The notes below the pieces were generated by a model. It did no database searches. It was not told where the DNA came from and saw nothing but the letters and a program-made list of their open reading frames with translations. The position numbers and the translations under genes were made by a program. A stretch of 64,000 nucleotides of DNA, taken from Flavobacteriales bacterium (lineage in GTDB: Bacteria > Bacteroidota > Bacteroidia > Flavobacteriales_D > Crocinitomicaceae). Below are positions 1-9,567 of this stretch, piece after piece; position 1 is the stretch's first letter; each line of letters starts with the position of its first letter. The DNA lies in the NCBI GenBank assembly GCA_947449575.1, contig CANFRV010000016.1, positions 1 through 64,000 of the forward strand. Reading direction: 5' to 3'.

Positions 1-29
1 AATGTTAATTAATAGCCATTCATTTAAAA

Positions 30-204
30 TGCCTCCAGCTTTAGCTGGAGGTAATAAAAAAATCAAATGAATCGGCTTTAGCCAAAATAATAGTTACTAT
101 CATTTTATTTTAAGAATAGCATTCTCTAGCTTTAAATCAGTATTTATAGGTTTTGGCTAAAGCCGATTTGGATAGGAATATTATATTTGAATGGGCTGAA
201 GCCA
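30..204. repeat. Cluster of REP-like palindromes
   Basis: Four copies of an 8-bp core of the form GCT(T/A/G)(T/A)AGC lie at 38-45, 75-82, 156-163 and 195-202. The first sits in a perfect 8-bp hairpin (32-39 with 44-51, loop TTTA). The second and third are the arms of a perfect 18-bp inverted repeat (70-87 with 151-168). The fourth is part of GGCTGAAGCC at 194-203. Such short extragenic palindromes resemble REP elements mobilised by REP-associated tyrosine transposases; that origin is inference, and no transposase is visible in the window. The rest of the gap up to the first gene (205-465) is AT-rich with no supported gene. Confidence 0.6.
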
Positions 205-438
205 CATTCCAATTCAATCCTCACAATGTTTAGTAATAGTATAATTAGGAGTCAAATAAATCTTGATAATTATGAAATAAAATTAGTTAAAAGATAATTG
301 GAATAAAATGGAAATGATACAATAAAAAAACACACAGAATTACTTTTTTATCCATATAGGATTTCAATAGTAATTTAATACCAGCACCTCAAAATAATTT
401 TAACCCAAAAACCCTTTTTTTAATCTTTCTTTATTCCT

Positions 439-446
439 TAACTTTA
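439..446 (+). promoter_or_regulatory. Possible -7 box for the large T9SS cargo gene
   Basis: TAACTTTA differs by one base from the Bacteroidota -7 consensus TAnnTTTG and lies about 20 bp before the ATG at 466. No clear -33 TTTG is present at the usual distance. Confidence 0.3.
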
Positions 447-465
447 CAAATCAATCAGTATTATA

Positions 466-3400
466 ATGAAAAATATTCTCTACGTATTATTTATTCTTTT
501 CACAACTTTCTCGCGGGCACAACTCTATGAAGGTCCAGAAAAACTGAAGGTACATCATGCTGTAGGGATTTCAAAAGCGGCATCCTGCACTCCACCGACT
601 ACTACGACCTACTTAGAAATGAACAATGTAAGGGCAATGGTTCATACCGCTGGAAATTTATGGCAAGTACCTAATCAAAATTATTCTCAATATGAAATCC
701 CGAAAAATTCTGGGATTATGGCCTTATTTACAGCCGCTCTATGGTTAGGTGGAACGGATATTAATGGGCAATTAAAATTAGCTGCCTTAAGATACAGAGA
801 AGGTCAAGATTATTGGACAGGGCCATTGACAAATATTACCGCTACAACCAATTACGAGAATTGCGCAAAATATGATAAACATTTTATCACAACACACGAA
901 TCAATCGCTGAATTTAATGCTTGGTATGAGGCCGGAATTGCAGATCAATTGAACGGAACCTCCACGCAAAATGAATCTTTTCCAGGTTATGTTATTCCTG
1001 ATATTGTTAAAAATTGGCCTGCTCACGGCGATGTTTCTATTGGGCAGGACTTCTATTTGGCGCCTTTTTTTGATAGAAATATCGATGGAATTTATAAATA
1101 TGAAGACGGTGATTATCCTTGGTATGATCTCAGTAAAACAAAAGAATGTAAAACAGACCGCAGAGTTTCCCTTTATGGCGATTTAAACTACTGGTGGATC
1201 ATGAATGACAAAGGCAATATTCATACGGAAACAACCGGAGAACCGATTGGTATGGAAATTAGAGCTCAAGCCTTTTCCTTTTCATCCAATGATGAAATTA
1301 ATAACATGACGTTTTATAATTACGAGCTAATTAATAGAGGCACGCAAACATTATATAATACCTATTTTGGTTTCTTTACCGATGGAGCGCTAGGCAATCC
1401 CAAAGATGATTATGTGGGGTGCGATGTAAATCGAGGACTTGGGTATTATTACAATGGAACGAATTTTGACTCAGATGTCAGCGGTTATAAAGGATATGGA
1501 AATAGTCCTCCGGCTGTAGGCGTTGATTTTTTTGAAGGACCTTTTCAAGATGATGATGGAATAGATAATGCCTTTGGAATTGGCCCCAATGAGGCGCTCA
1601 ATGGAATAGGATATGGAGATGGAATCGTTGATAATGAGCGATTTGGAATGAGACGTTTTCTCTATTACAGTAATACCACATTAGGAGCAAATCCCAATCA
1701 AACTGACCCTATTAAAGCTACAGACTACTACAACTATCTGCAAGGGAAATGGAAAGATGGCACTTCCTTTTATTATGGGGGAAATGGTTACATTTCAGAT
1801 CCTGCTGCCAATACATTGATGCCGTGTGATTTTATGTTTCCTGGAGATACAGATCCCTTAGGTTGGGGAACTAATGGTGAACCACAACTTCCATGGACAG
1901 AACAAAGTGCTGGAAATCTTCCAAATGACAAACGCTTTGTAGAATCTGCAGGACCTTTCATTTTGAAACCTGGATCCGTTAATAATATTACGGTTGGAGT
2001 TTGTTGGGCAAGAAGTAATGAAATCGATCCTTTTGCTTCTGTTGTTGTTTTGCAGCGAGCAGATGACAAAGCCCAAGCCCTATTTGAAAATTGTTTTAGA
2101 ATTTTAGAAGGTCCGCATGCTCCAGAATTAAAAATTCAAGAATTAAATAACGAACTCATTTTAATGATTTCAAATCCTATTAATTCGAATAATTACGGTG
2201 AACACTACGAAGAAATTGACCCCTTAATTGTTGCACCTGATAGCAGCGCTGATAAAAAATATAAATTTCAAGGATATCAAATCTATCAATTAATTAACAA
2301 TAATACCGCTATATCTGATCTTGGAAATCCTGAAAAAGCTAGATTAGTAGGGCAATGCGATTTGAAAGATAATTTTAGCAGAATCATAAATTTTGAATTT
2401 GATGAAGACCTACAATCCTCTGTTGCAGTAGAAAAAGTAAATGGTGAAAACAAAGGTATTCGGCATACATTTCAAGTAAAAAATGATCAATTTGCATTAG
2501 GTGATAAACGCTTGGTGAATTTTAAAAAATATTATTATTTAGCTGTTTCCTACGCTACTAATAATTATAAAACATACATTCCAACGGATCCATTAGCTTT
2601 AGACGGTCAAAAGAAAATATTTTTATTGAGTCGAAAAGCAGCAGTTGGTTCCGTTGTTACGATGGAAGCAATTCCGCATAATCCAATGCCAGAAGCAGAC
2701 GGCACAAACCAATTAGCAAGCTATGGATCAACGCCAAAAATTACGCGCCTAGATGGCTATGGAAATGGTGGCAATGCATTAGAATTAACAGATGAATCTG
2801 AAAATTATATTGTGCAAAATGGTTTTATGAATACTCCAACGTACGATTATGGATCTGGACCTATCCATATAAAAGTAGTGGACCCACTTAATATTGCGAA
2901 TGGATATTTTGAATGTTTATTTGATAACGGAGGATACGATAGTAACGGTACAAATGGAGCAGATTCAGCGGTATGGACAATTAATCGATATGAATTTCAA
3001 AATGGTCCACTCCTCGAATCTAAAACTGGCCAAGTTGCTATTTCGCAAGATAATGAACAAATTATTCCACAATGGGGAGTTTCAGTTCAAATTAATCAAG
3101 TAAAATACACAAATGGAAGCGCAAACGAATTTACAGAACCAATTAGTTCATCCATTGAATTTGCAGATTCCTCCAAAAAATGGTTGTCAGGAATAATAGA
3201 TAATGATGGCTTTGACCCTCAAAACTGGATACGTTCAGGCACCGCTGATGATACATCTACCATTGGATTCTCACCTACTTTTATTGCTCCTGGGTGCTAC
3301 AGAGACGAAATAGGCGTAGATTCTGAAAAACAATACTCTAAGTTACTTGGAGGAACAATTGCACCACATCGACTTGTAGGATATCAATGTGATTATCAAC

Positions 3401-4479
3401 CTTTAGCATATTACGGATTACCTTTTGGGTCAGTGCCGGCTCAAAGCAAGACCTATGCTAAAATTAGTTACTCTCCAAGTATCAATATCATACTCACTTC
3501 CGATCAATCGAAATGGACGAGATGTCCCGTTTTTGAATTGGGTCGCGACTTTAATTTAAATTATGGTGGTGCTAAACCAGGAGGTTTAAGAAAAAGTCCT
3601 AGCGTTGGTAAAGATTTTCAGACAGATGGAAGTACAACCACTGGAATGAGTTGGTTTCCTGGCTATGCAATTGATTTAGAATCTGGCGCGCGACTATATA
3701 TGGCATTTGGGGAGAATTCCTTTCTAGTAAATGATGGTGGCGCAAATATGAAATGGGATCCCTCCTCTCGTTTAATAGATGATATGGGAAATCCAATTTT
3801 AGGTGGTTTACAGCCAATTTATGTATACAGTTACAAACAAGCAGAGATCAATGGTAATAGCAATGCGTATGATTTTCCAGCATATAATCCAACAAATAAT
3901 GAGGTGTATAATTTAATGCAATTAGTGGAAAGTGGAGATAATGCTGCCAAACGACATTTATATGGAAGTATGACTTGGATTGCCAATCCCATAGGCGTGC
4001 CTTTTCAATCGTATTTAGCATGTGATGTTAAAATTAAAATACGTGTTAACAAGGAGTACAAAAACTTTTCGGCAACCAACCTAAACAATGGAAAACCAAT
4101 TTACTCTTGGAATATGGATTCCTTTTCAACCGAAAAAGGCAGTACTTCACAATTGATTGAAGCATTAAAACTAATCAATATCGTTCCTAATCCATATTAT
4201 GCTTATTCTGAATACGAAAGAAATAGATTAGATACGCGTGTGAAAATAACAAATTTACCAGAAAAATGTACGGTTACGATCTATACAGTCAATGGGAAAT
4301 TGGTGCGCACGTATAAAAAAGATAGTCCAGAAACCTATGTAGACTGGGATTTAAATAATCACAAAGCGATACCAGTGGCGGGCGGAGTGTATTTAATCCA
4401 CATTGAAGTGCCAGGAATTGGAGAAAGAGTTTTAAAGTTTTTTGGAGGAATGAGACAGGTAGATTTACAAAATCTGTAG
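466..4479 (+). CDS. Large secreted protein with T9SS-type C-terminal sorting domain
   Basis: A 1337-residue protein that starts with a signal peptide (residues 1-18, hydrophobic core then SRA-Q). The body is rich in Asn, Tyr and Gly and has no catalytic motif I recognise. The last 95 residues begin with an IVPNP motif and continue as a beta-sandwich with TVNGKLVRTY and GGVYLIHIE stretches. This is the pattern of type A T9SS sorting or FlgD-like domains, so export across the outer membrane by the type IX system is likely. After the usual last strand there is an extra tail (GGMRQVDLQNL), longer than in most cargo. Related large proteins are common in Bacteroidota but have no known function. It is monocistronic: the next gene is on the opposite strand 54 bp on. 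Confidence 0.8.
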   Translation: MKNILYVLFILFTTFSRAQLYEGPEKLKVHHAVGISKAASCTPPTTTTYLEMNNVRAMVHTAGNLWQVPNQNYSQYEIPKNSGIMALFTAALWLGGTDINGQLKLAALRYREGQDYWTGPLTNITATTNYENCAKYDKHFITTHESIAEFNAWYEAGIADQLNGTSTQNESFPGYVIPDIVKNWPAHGDVSIGQDFYLAPFFDRNIDGIYKYEDGDYPWYDLSKTKECKTDRRVSLYGDLNYWWIMNDKGNIHTETTGEPIGMEIRAQAFSFSSNDEINNMTFYNYELINRGTQTLYNTYFGFFTDGALGNPKDDYVGCDVNRGLGYYYNGTNFDSDVSGYKGYGNSPPAVGVDFFEGPFQDDDGIDNAFGIGPNEALNGIGYGDGIVDNERFGMRRFLYYSNTTLGANPNQTDPIKATDYYNYLQGKWKDGTSFYYGGNGYISDPAANTLMPCDFMFPGDTDPLGWGTNGEPQLPWTEQSAGNLPNDKRFVESAGPFILKPGSVNNITVGVCWARSNEIDPFASVVVLQRADDKAQALFENCFRILEGPHAPELKIQELNNELILMISNPINSNNYGEHYEEIDPLIVAPDSSADKKYKFQGYQIYQLINNNTAISDLGNPEKARLVGQCDLKDNFSRIINFEFDEDLQSSVAVEKVNGENKGIRHTFQVKNDQFALGDKRLVNFKKYYYLAVSYATNNYKTYIPTDPLALDGQKKIFLLSRKAAVGSVVTMEAIPHNPMPEADGTNQLASYGSTPKITRLDGYGNGGNALELTDESENYIVQNGFMNTPTYDYGSGPIHIKVVDPLNIANGYFECLFDNGGYDSNGTNGADSAVWTINRYEFQNGPLLESKTGQVAISQDNEQIIPQWGVSVQINQVKYTNGSANEFTEPISSSIEFADSSKKWLSGIIDNDGFDPQNWIRSGTADDTSTIGFSPTFIAPGCYRDEIGVDSEKQYSKLLGGTIAPHRLVGYQCDYQPLAYYGLPFGSVPAQSKTYAKISYSPSINIILTSDQSKWTRCPVFELGRDFNLNYGGAKPGGLRKSPSVGKDFQTDGSTTTGMSWFPGYAIDLESGARLYMAFGENSFLVNDGGANMKWDPSSRLIDDMGNPILGGLQPIYVYSYKQAEINGNSNAYDFPAYNPTNNEVYNLMQLVESGDNAAKRHLYGSMTWIANPIGVPFQSYLACDVKIKIRVNKEYKNFSATNLNNGKPIYSWNMDSFSTEKGSTSQLIEALKLINIVPNPYYAYSEYERNRLDTRVKITNLPEKCTVTIYTVNGKLVRTYKKDSPETYVDWDLNNHKAIPVAGGVYLIHIEVPGIGERVLKFFGGMRQVDLQNL

Positions 4480-4533
4480 GGGTTTTATCAATGATAGCTT
4501 ATTGATCAACAATGAAAAATTTCAATAATCTTT

Positions 4534-5301
4534 CTATTTTAATTTTCCTTGTAAAACGGTTTTGATATCTTTCATAAATTCTGAAGCATAAACAAAATTA
4601 TTAATTGCAGGATTATCGGTTGTTATTATGGCATTTCGATCGCCACTCCAACAATTTCTGCCTTGATGAATAAAAATAATATTATCCCCAATTTCTATCA
4701 CAGAATTCATGTCGTGAGTTATTACAACTGTTGTAATACCATACTCATAGGTAATTTCACGAATTAAGTTATCAATAACGATAGATGTTTTTGGATCAAG
4801 GCCTGAGTTAGGCTCATCACAAAAAAGGTATTTTGGTTTCATTGAAATAGCGCGAGCAATTGCAATTCTTTTCTGCATCCCACCGCTACATTCTGCGGGT
4901 AAAAGTTTATTTTTTCCTGATAAATTTACACGATCCAAACAAAAATCAGCTCTTTCTTGCATCTCTTTTTTAGACATATTTGTGAGCATGGAAAGAGGAA
5001 ACATAATATTTTGTTCAACGGTCATCGAATCAAACAGCGCTGATCCTTGAAATAACATACCAATTTCCTTTCGAATATCTCTTCTAGCATTTCCTTCCAA
5101 TTCAGAGAAATTTCTTCCATCATACAAAACACTACCCTCATCGACTTCATGCAAACCAACAATACATTTTGCTAATACAGATTTTCCTTGACCAGATTGT
5201 CCAATTATCATATTGACTTTACCTGTTTCAAACTTAGCTGAGATATTATCTAAAACCAGAGTCCCATTAAATGATTTATTAATATTTACTACTTCTATCA
5301 T
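4534..5301 (-). CDS. ABC transporter ATP-binding protein, MlaF-like
   Basis: A 255-residue ABC ATPase. Walker A is GQSGQGKS at residues 34-41, the signature is CSGGMQKR, and Walker B is YLFCDEPNSGLDP, followed by the ITHD switch histidine. The EPNSGLDP form and the pairing with a MlaE permease point to the MlaF/TTG2A group, which powers movement of phospholipids between inner and outer membranes. The start codon overlaps the permease stop by one base (TAATG on the minus strand), so the two are translationally coupled. No MCE (MlaD) gene is adjacent; it must be elsewhere if the system is complete. Substrate is inferred from the family, not shown. Confidence 0.88.
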   Translation of the reverse strand: MIEVVNINKSFNGTLVLDNISAKFETGKVNMIIGQSGQGKSVLAKCIVGLHEVDEGSVLYDGRNFSELEGNARRDIRKEIGMLFQGSALFDSMTVEQNIMFPLSMLTNMSKKEMQERADFCLDRVNLSGKNKLLPAECSGGMQKRIAIARAISMKPKYLFCDEPNSGLDPKTSIVIDNLIREITYEYGITTVVITHDMNSVIEIGDNIIFIHQGRNCWSGDRNAIITTDNPAINNFVYASEFMKDIKTVLQGKLK

Positions 5302-6041
5302 TACAAAAGAATCATTTGGGTAAGGAAGAAATTACAAATAAGAATTACAACACTGCTTATAACCACAGCTTGTGTTGAAGAACGTCCAACATCAAGCGCT
5401 CCGCCTTTTGTATAATAACCATAAAAAGAAGAAATAGTAACAATTACAAAAGCAAATACAACTGATTTAACCAACGCATAAAGAATATCACTATCTTGAT
5501 AAAATGAGCGAAGTCCAAAAATATATGTGTCTGTGTTAGATAATCCTGAAGAAACCAAGGCTAACCAACCTCCTACAAGACTTAGACCAATTGAAAAAAC
5601 TAGTATTAGTGGAAAAAATAACACTGCTGCAACGATCTTCGGTAAAACCAGATAGGTTAAAGAATTAATTCCCATCGTTTCAAGCGCATCTATTTGCTCA
5701 GTGACACGCATTGTGCCAATTTCAGAAGCAATATTTGAACCAATTTTTCCTGCTAAAATGAGTGATAAAATTGTTGGAGAAAATTCTAAAATTGTACTCG
5801 ACCTTGTGATATACCCAATTGTATATGCTGGCAAAATAGGTGAAGTCATATTAGCAGCAGTTTGAAGAGCGATAACTCCTCCCATAAAAACAGAAATAAG
5901 CACCACAATAGGCAAAGACTTTACTCCTATTAGTTCGATTTCATTCATCAATCTGTATCGAAAAATACGCATCTTTTCTGGACGCGAAAAAATGATGCGC
6001 AACATCATAAAATACTTTCCTATGTTTATTATTACCTGCAT
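5301..6041 (-). CDS. MlaE-family ABC transporter permease
   Basis: A 246-residue inner-membrane protein with the MlaE/YrbE layout: an N-terminal amphipathic stretch, then five to six hydrophobic segments. It carries the conserved motif LAGKIGSNIASEIGTMRVTE followed by QIDALETMGIN, which is diagnostic of the family. It forms the membrane part of a phospholipid ABC transporter with the downstream ATPase. It is the first gene of a two-gene minus-strand unit, divergent from the SprT-like gene; a weak promoter (TTTG, N24, TATCTTAG on the minus strand) lies in the 100-bp gap. The length is normal for the family. Confidence 0.88.
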   Translation of the reverse strand: MQVIINIGKYFMMLRIIFSRPEKMRIFRYRLMNEIELIGVKSLPIVVLISVFMGGVIALQTAANMTSPILPAYTIGYITRSSTILEFSPTILSLILAGKIGSNIASEIGTMRVTEQIDALETMGINSLTYLVLPKIVAAVLFFPLILVFSIGLSLVGGWLALVSSGLSNTDTYIFGLRSFYQDSDILYALVKSVVFAFVIVTISSFYGYYTKGGALDVGRSSTQAVVISSVVILICNFFLTQMILL

Positions 6042-6094
6042 AATGGCGACTAAGATACTAGTAATTTCATTTAAAACGATTCAAAAATAAATTC

Positions 6095-6130
6095 TTTGTA
6101 AATAATTATGACTAATTTCATGTAAATTTG
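6095..6130 (+). promoter_or_regulatory. Bacteroidota-type promoter for the SprT-like gene and manC
   Basis: TTTG at 6095-6098 and an exact -7 box TAAATTTG at 6123-6130, spaced by 24 bp. Transcription would begin around 6135-6138. That leaves no leader for a GTG start at 6135, and about 35 nt of leader for the ATG at 6171. Confidence 0.5.
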
Positions 6131-6170
6131 ATCTGTGAAAAATCCCATTTTAAGAAAAAAATCGACCGTG

Positions 6171-6764
6171 ATGGAAGGCTTTAAGAAATTTCTTCCTGCC
6201 GGATTTGAAGAAATTGTAGTTGATCTTTTTTTAGCATCTCCTGTTCGTTTTAAGATTGTTCCTCCCCGCAAAACAAAGTTGGGAGATTTTAGCATTGGTC
6301 ATGGAATGGAAAAACCTCAAATCACAATTAATGGAGATTTAAACCCCTACTCTTTCTTAATAACGACATTGCATGAATTTGCCCATCTTCATACGTATCA
6401 GCAATATGGTAACCGCGTAAATCCGCACGGTGAAGAATGGAAAGCAAACTTTAGAAAACTATTAATTCCAATCATTGACTCTAGAAAATTACCAAAAGAC
6501 ATTGAAATTTCACTGGTAAATTCATTGGTAAATATGAAGGCTTCATCTTGTACAGATATTAAATTATCAAGAGTTCTTAAAAATTATGATGCGCGCAAAG
6601 AAGGATTTGAAATCTTAGAACAACTACCAAAAAATACTATCTTTGTTTTAAATGGAAGACAATTCATAAAAGGAAATCTTCGGAGAAAAAAATTTTTATG
6701 CGAAGAAACCATCAGTAAAAGAATGTTTTTGATAAATTCATTAGCTGAAGTTCAACCATTGTAA
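6171..6764 (+). CDS. SprT-like zinc metalloprotein
   Basis: The protein has the SprT-like zinc site: HEFAH (an HExxH motif) in TLHEFAHLHTYQQYG, followed by NPHGEEWK, which supplies the third ligand region. Bacterial SprT-like proteins resemble the protease core of eukaryotic Spartan, but their substrates are unknown. Start choice: an in-frame GTG at 6135 would add 12 residues (209 in total), but it sits at the predicted transcription start. The ATG at 6171 (197 residues) leaves a normal leader and places the KFLPAGFEE motif close to the N-terminus, as I expect for relatives. It is followed 16 bp later by a mannose-1-phosphate guanylyltransferase gene on the same strand, so the two are probably co-transcribed. 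I see no functional link between them. Confidence 0.78.
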   Translation: MEGFKKFLPAGFEEIVVDLFLASPVRFKIVPPRKTKLGDFSIGHGMEKPQITINGDLNPYSFLITTLHEFAHLHTYQQYGNRVNPHGEEWKANFRKLLIPIIDSRKLPKDIEISLVNSLVNMKASSCTDIKLSRVLKNYDARKEGFEILEQLPKNTIFVLNGRQFIKGNLRRKKFLCEETISKRMFLINSLAEVQPL

Positions 6765-6780
6765 TGTAAAAACTATAAAA

Positions 6781-7869
6781 ATGGAAAACAATTATTGTAT
6801 CATAATGGCTGGAGGAATTGGGAGCCGATTTTGGCCAATGTCCACACCTCAAAGTCCAAAACAATTTTTAGATGTTTTAGGAATAGGGAAATCATTGCTT
6901 CAAATGACTTATGAACGTATGTTGCATATTGCTCCAAAAGAAAATATTTACATCTTAACCAATGAATCATACTCTCAGCTTGTACAAGAACAGTTACCAG
7001 AGATTACGATTAATCAAATACTTACTGAGCCAATTCGAAAAAACACAGCTCCTTGTATTGCCTATGCTTCTGCAAAAATATTTTCCATCAATCCTTCTGC
7101 TACATTGATTGTTGCCCCATCTGATCACCTTATTTTGAAGGAAGATAACTTTGTTCAAACGGTCAATATTGCTATAGAAAGTGCGAACAAAGATGAAAAA
7201 CTTTTAACAATAGGTATAAAACCAACTCGGCCAGATACAGGTTATGGCTATATTGAGTTTTCTGAAGAGCGCGAAATTTTTCCAGGTCAAGTAATCGCCG
7301 TAAAACATTTTAGAGAAAAACCGAGTAAAGAAATGGCTGAAATTTTCCTGAAAAGTGGAAATTACTATTGGAATTCAGGGATTTTCATCTGGCGGGCAAA
7401 AACTATTTTAAATGCTTTGAAAAAATTTAAACCTGAATTATTTCAATTATTTGCAGGAGATTTAAGTTTTTATAATACCTCATCTGAACAAACAAAAATT
7501 AATAAATGCTTTCAAAAATGTGAAGATATTTCTATCGACTTTGCAATCATGGAAAGTGCCAAAAACACAGAAGTTGTTTTAGCAAATTTTGACTGGTCTG
7601 ATCTAGGAACTTGGGGTAGTCTTCATTCGCATCTGGAAAAAGACTACAATGGAAATGCAGTCATTGGTGACAATGTATACGTGACTAATTCTACAAATTG
7701 TACGGTAAATCTTCCACATAATAAATTGGCGATGATTGACGGATTGGATAATTTTATTGTGGTCGAATCTGACAACATGTTGATGATTCTAAATAAAAAT
7801 GACGAACAAAATTTAAAAAAATACCTAATTCCACTAGAGGAAAAAAGTCCTCAATTTTTTAAAAAGTGA
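6781..7869 (+). CDS. manC: Mannose-1-phosphate guanylyltransferase
   Basis: Transfers GMP from GTP to mannose-1-phosphate to give GDP-mannose, a precursor of capsule, O-antigen and glycoprotein sugars. The 362-residue protein shows the nucleotidyltransferase signature GGIGSRFWPMS..PKQF near residue 11, then VAPSDHLI, TGYGYIEF, FREKP and WNSGIFIW, all classic for this enzyme. It has only the nucleotidyltransferase part plus a short left-handed-helix tail. The C-terminal isomerase domain of bifunctional ManC/AlgA enzymes is absent. The gene follows the SprT-like gene by 16 bp and converges on the MBOAT operon. Confidence 0.93.
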   Translation: MENNYCIIMAGGIGSRFWPMSTPQSPKQFLDVLGIGKSLLQMTYERMLHIAPKENIYILTNESYSQLVQEQLPEITINQILTEPIRKNTAPCIAYASAKIFSINPSATLIVAPSDHLILKEDNFVQTVNIAIESANKDEKLLTIGIKPTRPDTGYGYIEFSEEREIFPGQVIAVKHFREKPSKEMAEIFLKSGNYYWNSGIFIWRAKTILNALKKFKPELFQLFAGDLSFYNTSSEQTKINKCFQKCEDISIDFAIMESAKNTEVVLANFDWSDLGTWGSLHSHLEKDYNGNAVIGDNVYVTNSTNCTVNLPHNKLAMIDGLDNFIVVESDNMLMILNKNDEQNLKKYLIPLEEKSPQFFKK

Positions 7870-7904
7870 TAAAAGAACTATTCTTTATTTTTAACTTCAT
7901 TAGA

Positions 7905-9566
7905 TCAATATAAAAAGTAAACGAATCCTCTTGATTCATCGGAAACGGCTTGATAAACGAAGAAAATAATGATCGCCACAGAAGTAGCTTGCAATAGCAT
8001 TGGCATTCTAGTAAAAGTCTTTTCCCACAAATCTTTCACCTTCTTTGGCAACCAATGTACAATAAAACCGAGTACAATAATAATTAATGCTGTTTGAAAG
8101 GTCGTAATAACTTTTACAAAAGTGGGCATATTTAATCCAAATTCTGTCCAAACGTGGTTTAAGAAAGTAATTGGCGCTCCATCATCTTGCATAATAAACC
8201 AAATTCTAGTGAAGGTGATGAAATTAAATGTCATGAATATTTTCCAAAAATGAGTAAGCCTCCAAGTACTATTTTCATATGGACTAATCTTTTTCCAATG
8301 ATTGAATAATATCAATGCGATCCCGTTCATAGTTCCCCAAATAACAAAATTTACGCTAGCTCCATGCCATAATCCACCAATAACCATCGTTATTAATAAA
8401 TTCAAATCCCTGTGAACATATTTTTTGAAACTTGGAACAAATATTATAATTAATAAAAAAGTGGCCGTAATTCCAACATAGATAAAAACTAATTCATACC
8501 ATTGGGTTATAAACAAAAGAAAAATAATTATTAAAAACGTACTAATGTAAGTTCCCCAGCCACCTGACTTATTTCCGCCTAGCGGAATATACAAGTAATT
8601 TCTCAACCATGCTCCTAAAGACCGATGCCATCTTCTCCAAAAATCCGCTACATTGATCGCTTTATAAGGAGAGTCAAAATTTTGAAATAATTTATATCCC
8701 ATCAAACGTGATACTCCCGTAGCAATATCCGTATAGCCTGAAAAATCACCATAAATCTGTAACGAATACGCCCACATGGCAATAATTCCAACAAATCCAG
8801 GATATGCCTCTGGAGCATCTACTACTTTGTCGACAAAATGGGTCGCAATATAATCAGCTAAGACCAATTTTTTTATTAGTCCTTTGACAATTTGGATAAT
8901 AGCCCAGCTAAAATCAGTTTTATTCAATGAATAAGGTTCATTAATTTGCGGGATAAAATCTTTTGCCCTAGCAATCGGGCCTAGTAGAATATGCGGGAAA
9001 AAAGTGATAAAAAACGAATATTCGAAGAAATTTTTTACAGGCTTTATTTCATTTCTATAAATGTCAACAATGTAACTTATACTCTGAAAAGTAAAAAATG
9101 AAACACCTGCGGGTACAATAATTTTATCGACTAAAGATCCTGTGCCAGTAAAGCCACTTGTCCATTGGGCAAAGTAATTTAGAGCTTTAAAATCAGTATG
9201 AAACATTGCGTTAAATGATTCCGTAAAGAAAAATGCATACTTAAAATAAGCTAGAATAAGCACATTTAAAACAACCGAACAAACTAGTATAAATTTCTTC
9301 CCTCGACTGGAACTAGATTTAAAAATCCTATTCGCCATGAAGTAATTGAAAACAATTGAAAAAGAAAGAATTACAACGGAGGCACCTGATGTTTTAAAGT
9401 AAAAAAACAATCCTATGGCAGTAAAAAAAATAGTTTTGAGTATCTTTTTTTGATGCGTTAAAGAAAAAATGACCATCACTAATAAAAAGAACAACCAGAA
9501 ATCCAGTTGAGTAAAGCTTAACCCAAAACCCGCTCCATGATTAAAAGAAAATAATTTTTCCAACAT
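7905..9566 (-). CDS. MBOAT-family membrane O-acyltransferase (AlgI-like)
   Basis: A 553-residue polytopic membrane protein of the MBOAT family. The key motif is GGLWHGASVNF, with the catalytic histidine at about residue 401. Upstream lies RRWHRSLGAWLRNYLYIPLGG, the hallmark of AlgI/DltB-type transferases. These proteins move an acyl group, usually acetyl, across the inner membrane for transfer to exported glycans. It is the last gene of a minus-strand operon after two SGNH-hydrolase-like genes, separated by a single base from the second. By analogy with AlgI/AlgJ/AlgX and PatA/PatB, the SGNH proteins would be the periplasmic partners. The acceptor polysaccharide is not identifiable from the window. 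Confidence 0.92.
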   Translation of the reverse strand: MLEKLFSFNHGAGFGLSFTQLDFWLFFLLVMVIFSLTHQKKILKTIFFTAIGLFFYFKTSGASVVILSFSIVFNYFMANRIFKSSSSRGKKFILVCSVVLNVLILAYFKYAFFFTESFNAMFHTDFKALNYFAQWTSGFTGTGSLVDKIIVPAGVSFFTFQSISYIVDIYRNEIKPVKNFFEYSFFITFFPHILLGPIARAKDFIPQINEPYSLNKTDFSWAIIQIVKGLIKKLVLADYIATHFVDKVVDAPEAYPGFVGIIAMWAYSLQIYGDFSGYTDIATGVSRLMGYKLFQNFDSPYKAINVADFWRRWHRSLGAWLRNYLYIPLGGNKSGGWGTYISTFLIIIFLLFITQWYELVFIYVGITATFLLIIIFVPSFKKYVHRDLNLLITMVIGGLWHGASVNFVIWGTMNGIALILFNHWKKISPYENSTWRLTHFWKIFMTFNFITFTRIWFIMQDDGAPITFLNHVWTEFGLNMPTFVKVITTFQTALIIIVLGFIVHWLPKKVKDLWEKTFTRMPMLLQATSVAIIIFFVYQAVSDESRGFVYFLY

Positions 9567-9567
9567 C

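Noticed and set aside
1-465. Partial gene entering from the left edge
   Set aside because: No frame with coding character; the stretch is dominated by short palindromes and AT-rich sequence.
4480-4533. Weak inverted repeat (TCAAT...ATTGA) after the first T9SS gene as terminator
   Set aside because: Only five paired bases and no T-run directly after it.
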